NCBI GenBank assembly: GCA_018971925.1
Contig: JAGWZT010000092.1
Span: forward strand, 1 to 7,322
DNA from: Lysobacteraceae bacterium
GTDB taxonomy: Bacteria; Pseudomonadota; Gammaproteobacteria; Xanthomonadales; Rhodanobacteraceae
DNA: 7,322 nucleotides
Direction: 5' to 3'
The notes under the pieces were generated by a model. That model ran no database searches, was not told the origin of the DNA, and saw only the letters and a program-made list of their open reading frames with translations. Below, one piece after another: positions 6,457-7,322 of this stretch. Both the position numbers and the translations under genes were made by a program. Within the stretch, counting starts at the first letter, position 1; each line of letters starts with the position of its first letter.

Positions 6457-7073
6457 TGCTGAAGGTCTTCCTGCTCGCGGCCGCCCTGGCCTTCGCGCAA
6501 GGCGCGCAGGCGTCCTCGATCGAGCGCTTCGCGAATTTCATCTCGCACACCGACTCGGGCAAGTCGCTCTTCGACCAGAAGGTGTTCGACCGCAACGGCA
6601 AGCTGGTGCAGGAGTCCAGGGGCACGTTCGCGTTCCAGCGCCCGGGGCGCTTCCGCTGGGCCTACGAGAAGCCGTACTCGCAGCTCATCGTCGGCGACGG
6701 CAAGCACGTGTGGCTCTACGACCAGGACCTGCGGCAGGTCACCGTCAGGCCGGTGGACAAGGCGCTCACCTCGACCCCGGCTGCGCTGCTCGCGGGCGAC
6801 AACGACGCGCTGCGCTCCTTCAAGGTCACCGACGTCGGCGAGAAGGACGGCCTGCAGTGGCTGGAGGCGATCCCCAGGGACCGCGAGGGCGGGTTCGAGC
6901 GCATCCGCATCGGCTTCGGCGAGCAGGGCCCGCAGGCGATGGAGCTCAGCGACAGCTTTGGCCAGCGCACGGTGCTGACGCTCTCGGGCTTCCAGCGCAA
7001 CCCGAAGCTCGATCCCGGGATGTTCCGCTTCACTCCGCCCAAGGGCGCCGACGTCATCGGCGACACCCACTAA
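6456..7073 (+). CDS. lolA: Outer-membrane lipoprotein carrier protein LolA
   Basis: LolA is a periplasmic chaperone that accepts lipoproteins released by the LolCDE transporter and hands them to LolB at the outer membrane. The precursor has 205 residues with a signal peptide MLKVFLLAAALAFAQGAQA, probably cleaved after Ala19 (A-Q-A motif). The mature part has the family pattern: FDQKVFDRNGK (39-49), GTFAFQRPGRFRWAYEKP (56-73), IVGDGKHVWLYDQDL (78-92) and the C-terminal FRFTPPKGADVI (190-201). These segments look betaproteobacterial to me. The GTG start at 6456 uses the last base of the ftsK stop (TAGTG) and has GAGGAG at 6444-6449 with a 6-nt spacer, so translation is probably coupled to ftsK. 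Only 6 of 205 codons end in A or T by my count, and none of the leucines uses TTG, unlike most of ftsK. Confidence 0.95.
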   Translation: MLKVFLLAAALAFAQGAQASSIERFANFISHTDSGKSLFDQKVFDRNGKLVQESRGTFAFQRPGRFRWAYEKPYSQLIVGDGKHVWLYDQDLRQVTVRPVDKALTSTPAALLAGDNDALRSFKVTDVGEKDGLQWLEAIPRDREGGFERIRIGFGEQGPQAMELSDSFGQRTVLTLSGFQRNPKLDPGMFRFTPPKGADVIGDTH

Positions 7074-7079
7074 GGCCGC

Positions 7080-7322
7080 ATGGCCGACCTGTTCGCCGCC
7101 CCGGCGCCGCAGGCGCCCCTCGCCGAGGCGCTGCGGCCCGCAACGCTCGACGAGGTGGTCGGGCAGGAGCACCTGCTCGGCCCGGGGAAGCCGCTGCGGC
7201 TCGCGTTCGCATCGGGCAAGCCCCACTCGATGATCCTCTGGGGGCCTCCGGGGGTCGGCAAGACCACGCTCGCGCGCCTGATGGCGAAGGCGTTCGACGC
7301 CGAGTTCATCGCGCTCTCGGCG
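7080..7322 (+). CDS. rarA: Replication-associated recombination protein RarA (MgsA), N-terminal fragment
   Basis: RarA is a tetrameric AAA+ ATPase related to clamp-loader subunits and RuvB that acts at stalled replication forks. The 81 codons visible run from the ATG at 7080 to the window edge with no stop. 'PLAEALRPATLDEVVGQEHL' (13-32) is the usual RarA opening, LGPGKPLRLAF (33-43) follows, and SMILWGPPGVGKTTLARL (50-67) contains Walker A GPPGVGKT at 55-62. The 'GPGKPLRLAF.SGKPHSMILWGPPGVGKTT' form is the one I associate with Burkholderiales. The gene starts 6 nt after the lolA stop, with AAGG at 7072-7075 as a closely spaced ribosome binding site. In E. coli rarA also follows lolA, and serS would be expected next. 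The Walker B and later motifs are outside the window. Confidence 0.93.
   Translation, partial: MADLFAAPAPQAPLAEALRPATLDEVVGQEHLLGPGKPLRLAFASGKPHSMILWGPPGVGKTTLARLMAKAFDAEFIALSA

Noticed and set aside
6348..7226. A 292-codon minus-strand open frame opposite lolA and rarA
   Set aside because: It spans the ends of three well-supported plus-strand genes and has no family motif; it is an artefact of very high GC at third positions.

Overview
The window is GC-rich, densely coding chromosomal DNA from a Gram-negative proteobacterium. The genes trxB (minus strand), ald, ftsK, lolA and rarA (plus strand) lie in an order that resembles the trxB-lrp-ftsK-lolA-rarA-serS block of Escherichia coli, except that an alanine dehydrogenase sits where E. 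coli has lrp. From memory of family sequences, the N-terminal half of FtsK looks Xanthomonadales/Rhodanobacteraceae-like. LolA, RarA and the last ~60 codons of ftsK look more betaproteobacterial. No database search was possible, so these affiliations are inference.

Layout. Positions 1-99 (minus strand) hold the first 33 codons of what looks like a COG3146/DUF482 GNAT-type acyltransferase. A 217-bp divergent spacer follows. Positions 317-1660 (plus) encode a two-domain protein, an alpha/beta-hydrolase fused to a class III nucleotide cyclase-like domain, and key catalytic positions of both domains appear to be substituted. It converges with trxB (1667-2629, minus), and a perfect inverted repeat covers both stop codons. 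A 222-bp divergent spacer separates trxB from ald (2852-3919), which ends in a strong UUCG-loop intrinsic terminator. After a 206-bp spacer, ftsK (4126-6456), lolA (6456-7073) and rarA (7080 to the window edge) are packed as an apparent operon with a 1-nt overlap and then a 6-nt gap.

How the genes fit together. The right half is housekeeping: chromosome segregation at the septum (FtsK), lipoprotein trafficking to the outer membrane (LolA) and replication-fork maintenance (RarA). trxB supplies thioredoxin reduction and ald links alanine to pyruvate and NADH. The two points most worth a second look are the apparent double pseudoenzyme at 317-1660, and an abrupt change in codon usage near the 3' end of ftsK (about 6264-6316). 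That change could mark homologous replacement of the lolA-rarA segment or a chimeric assembly join. I saw no tRNA, rRNA, CRISPR array, insertion sequence or complete novel defence-type system.
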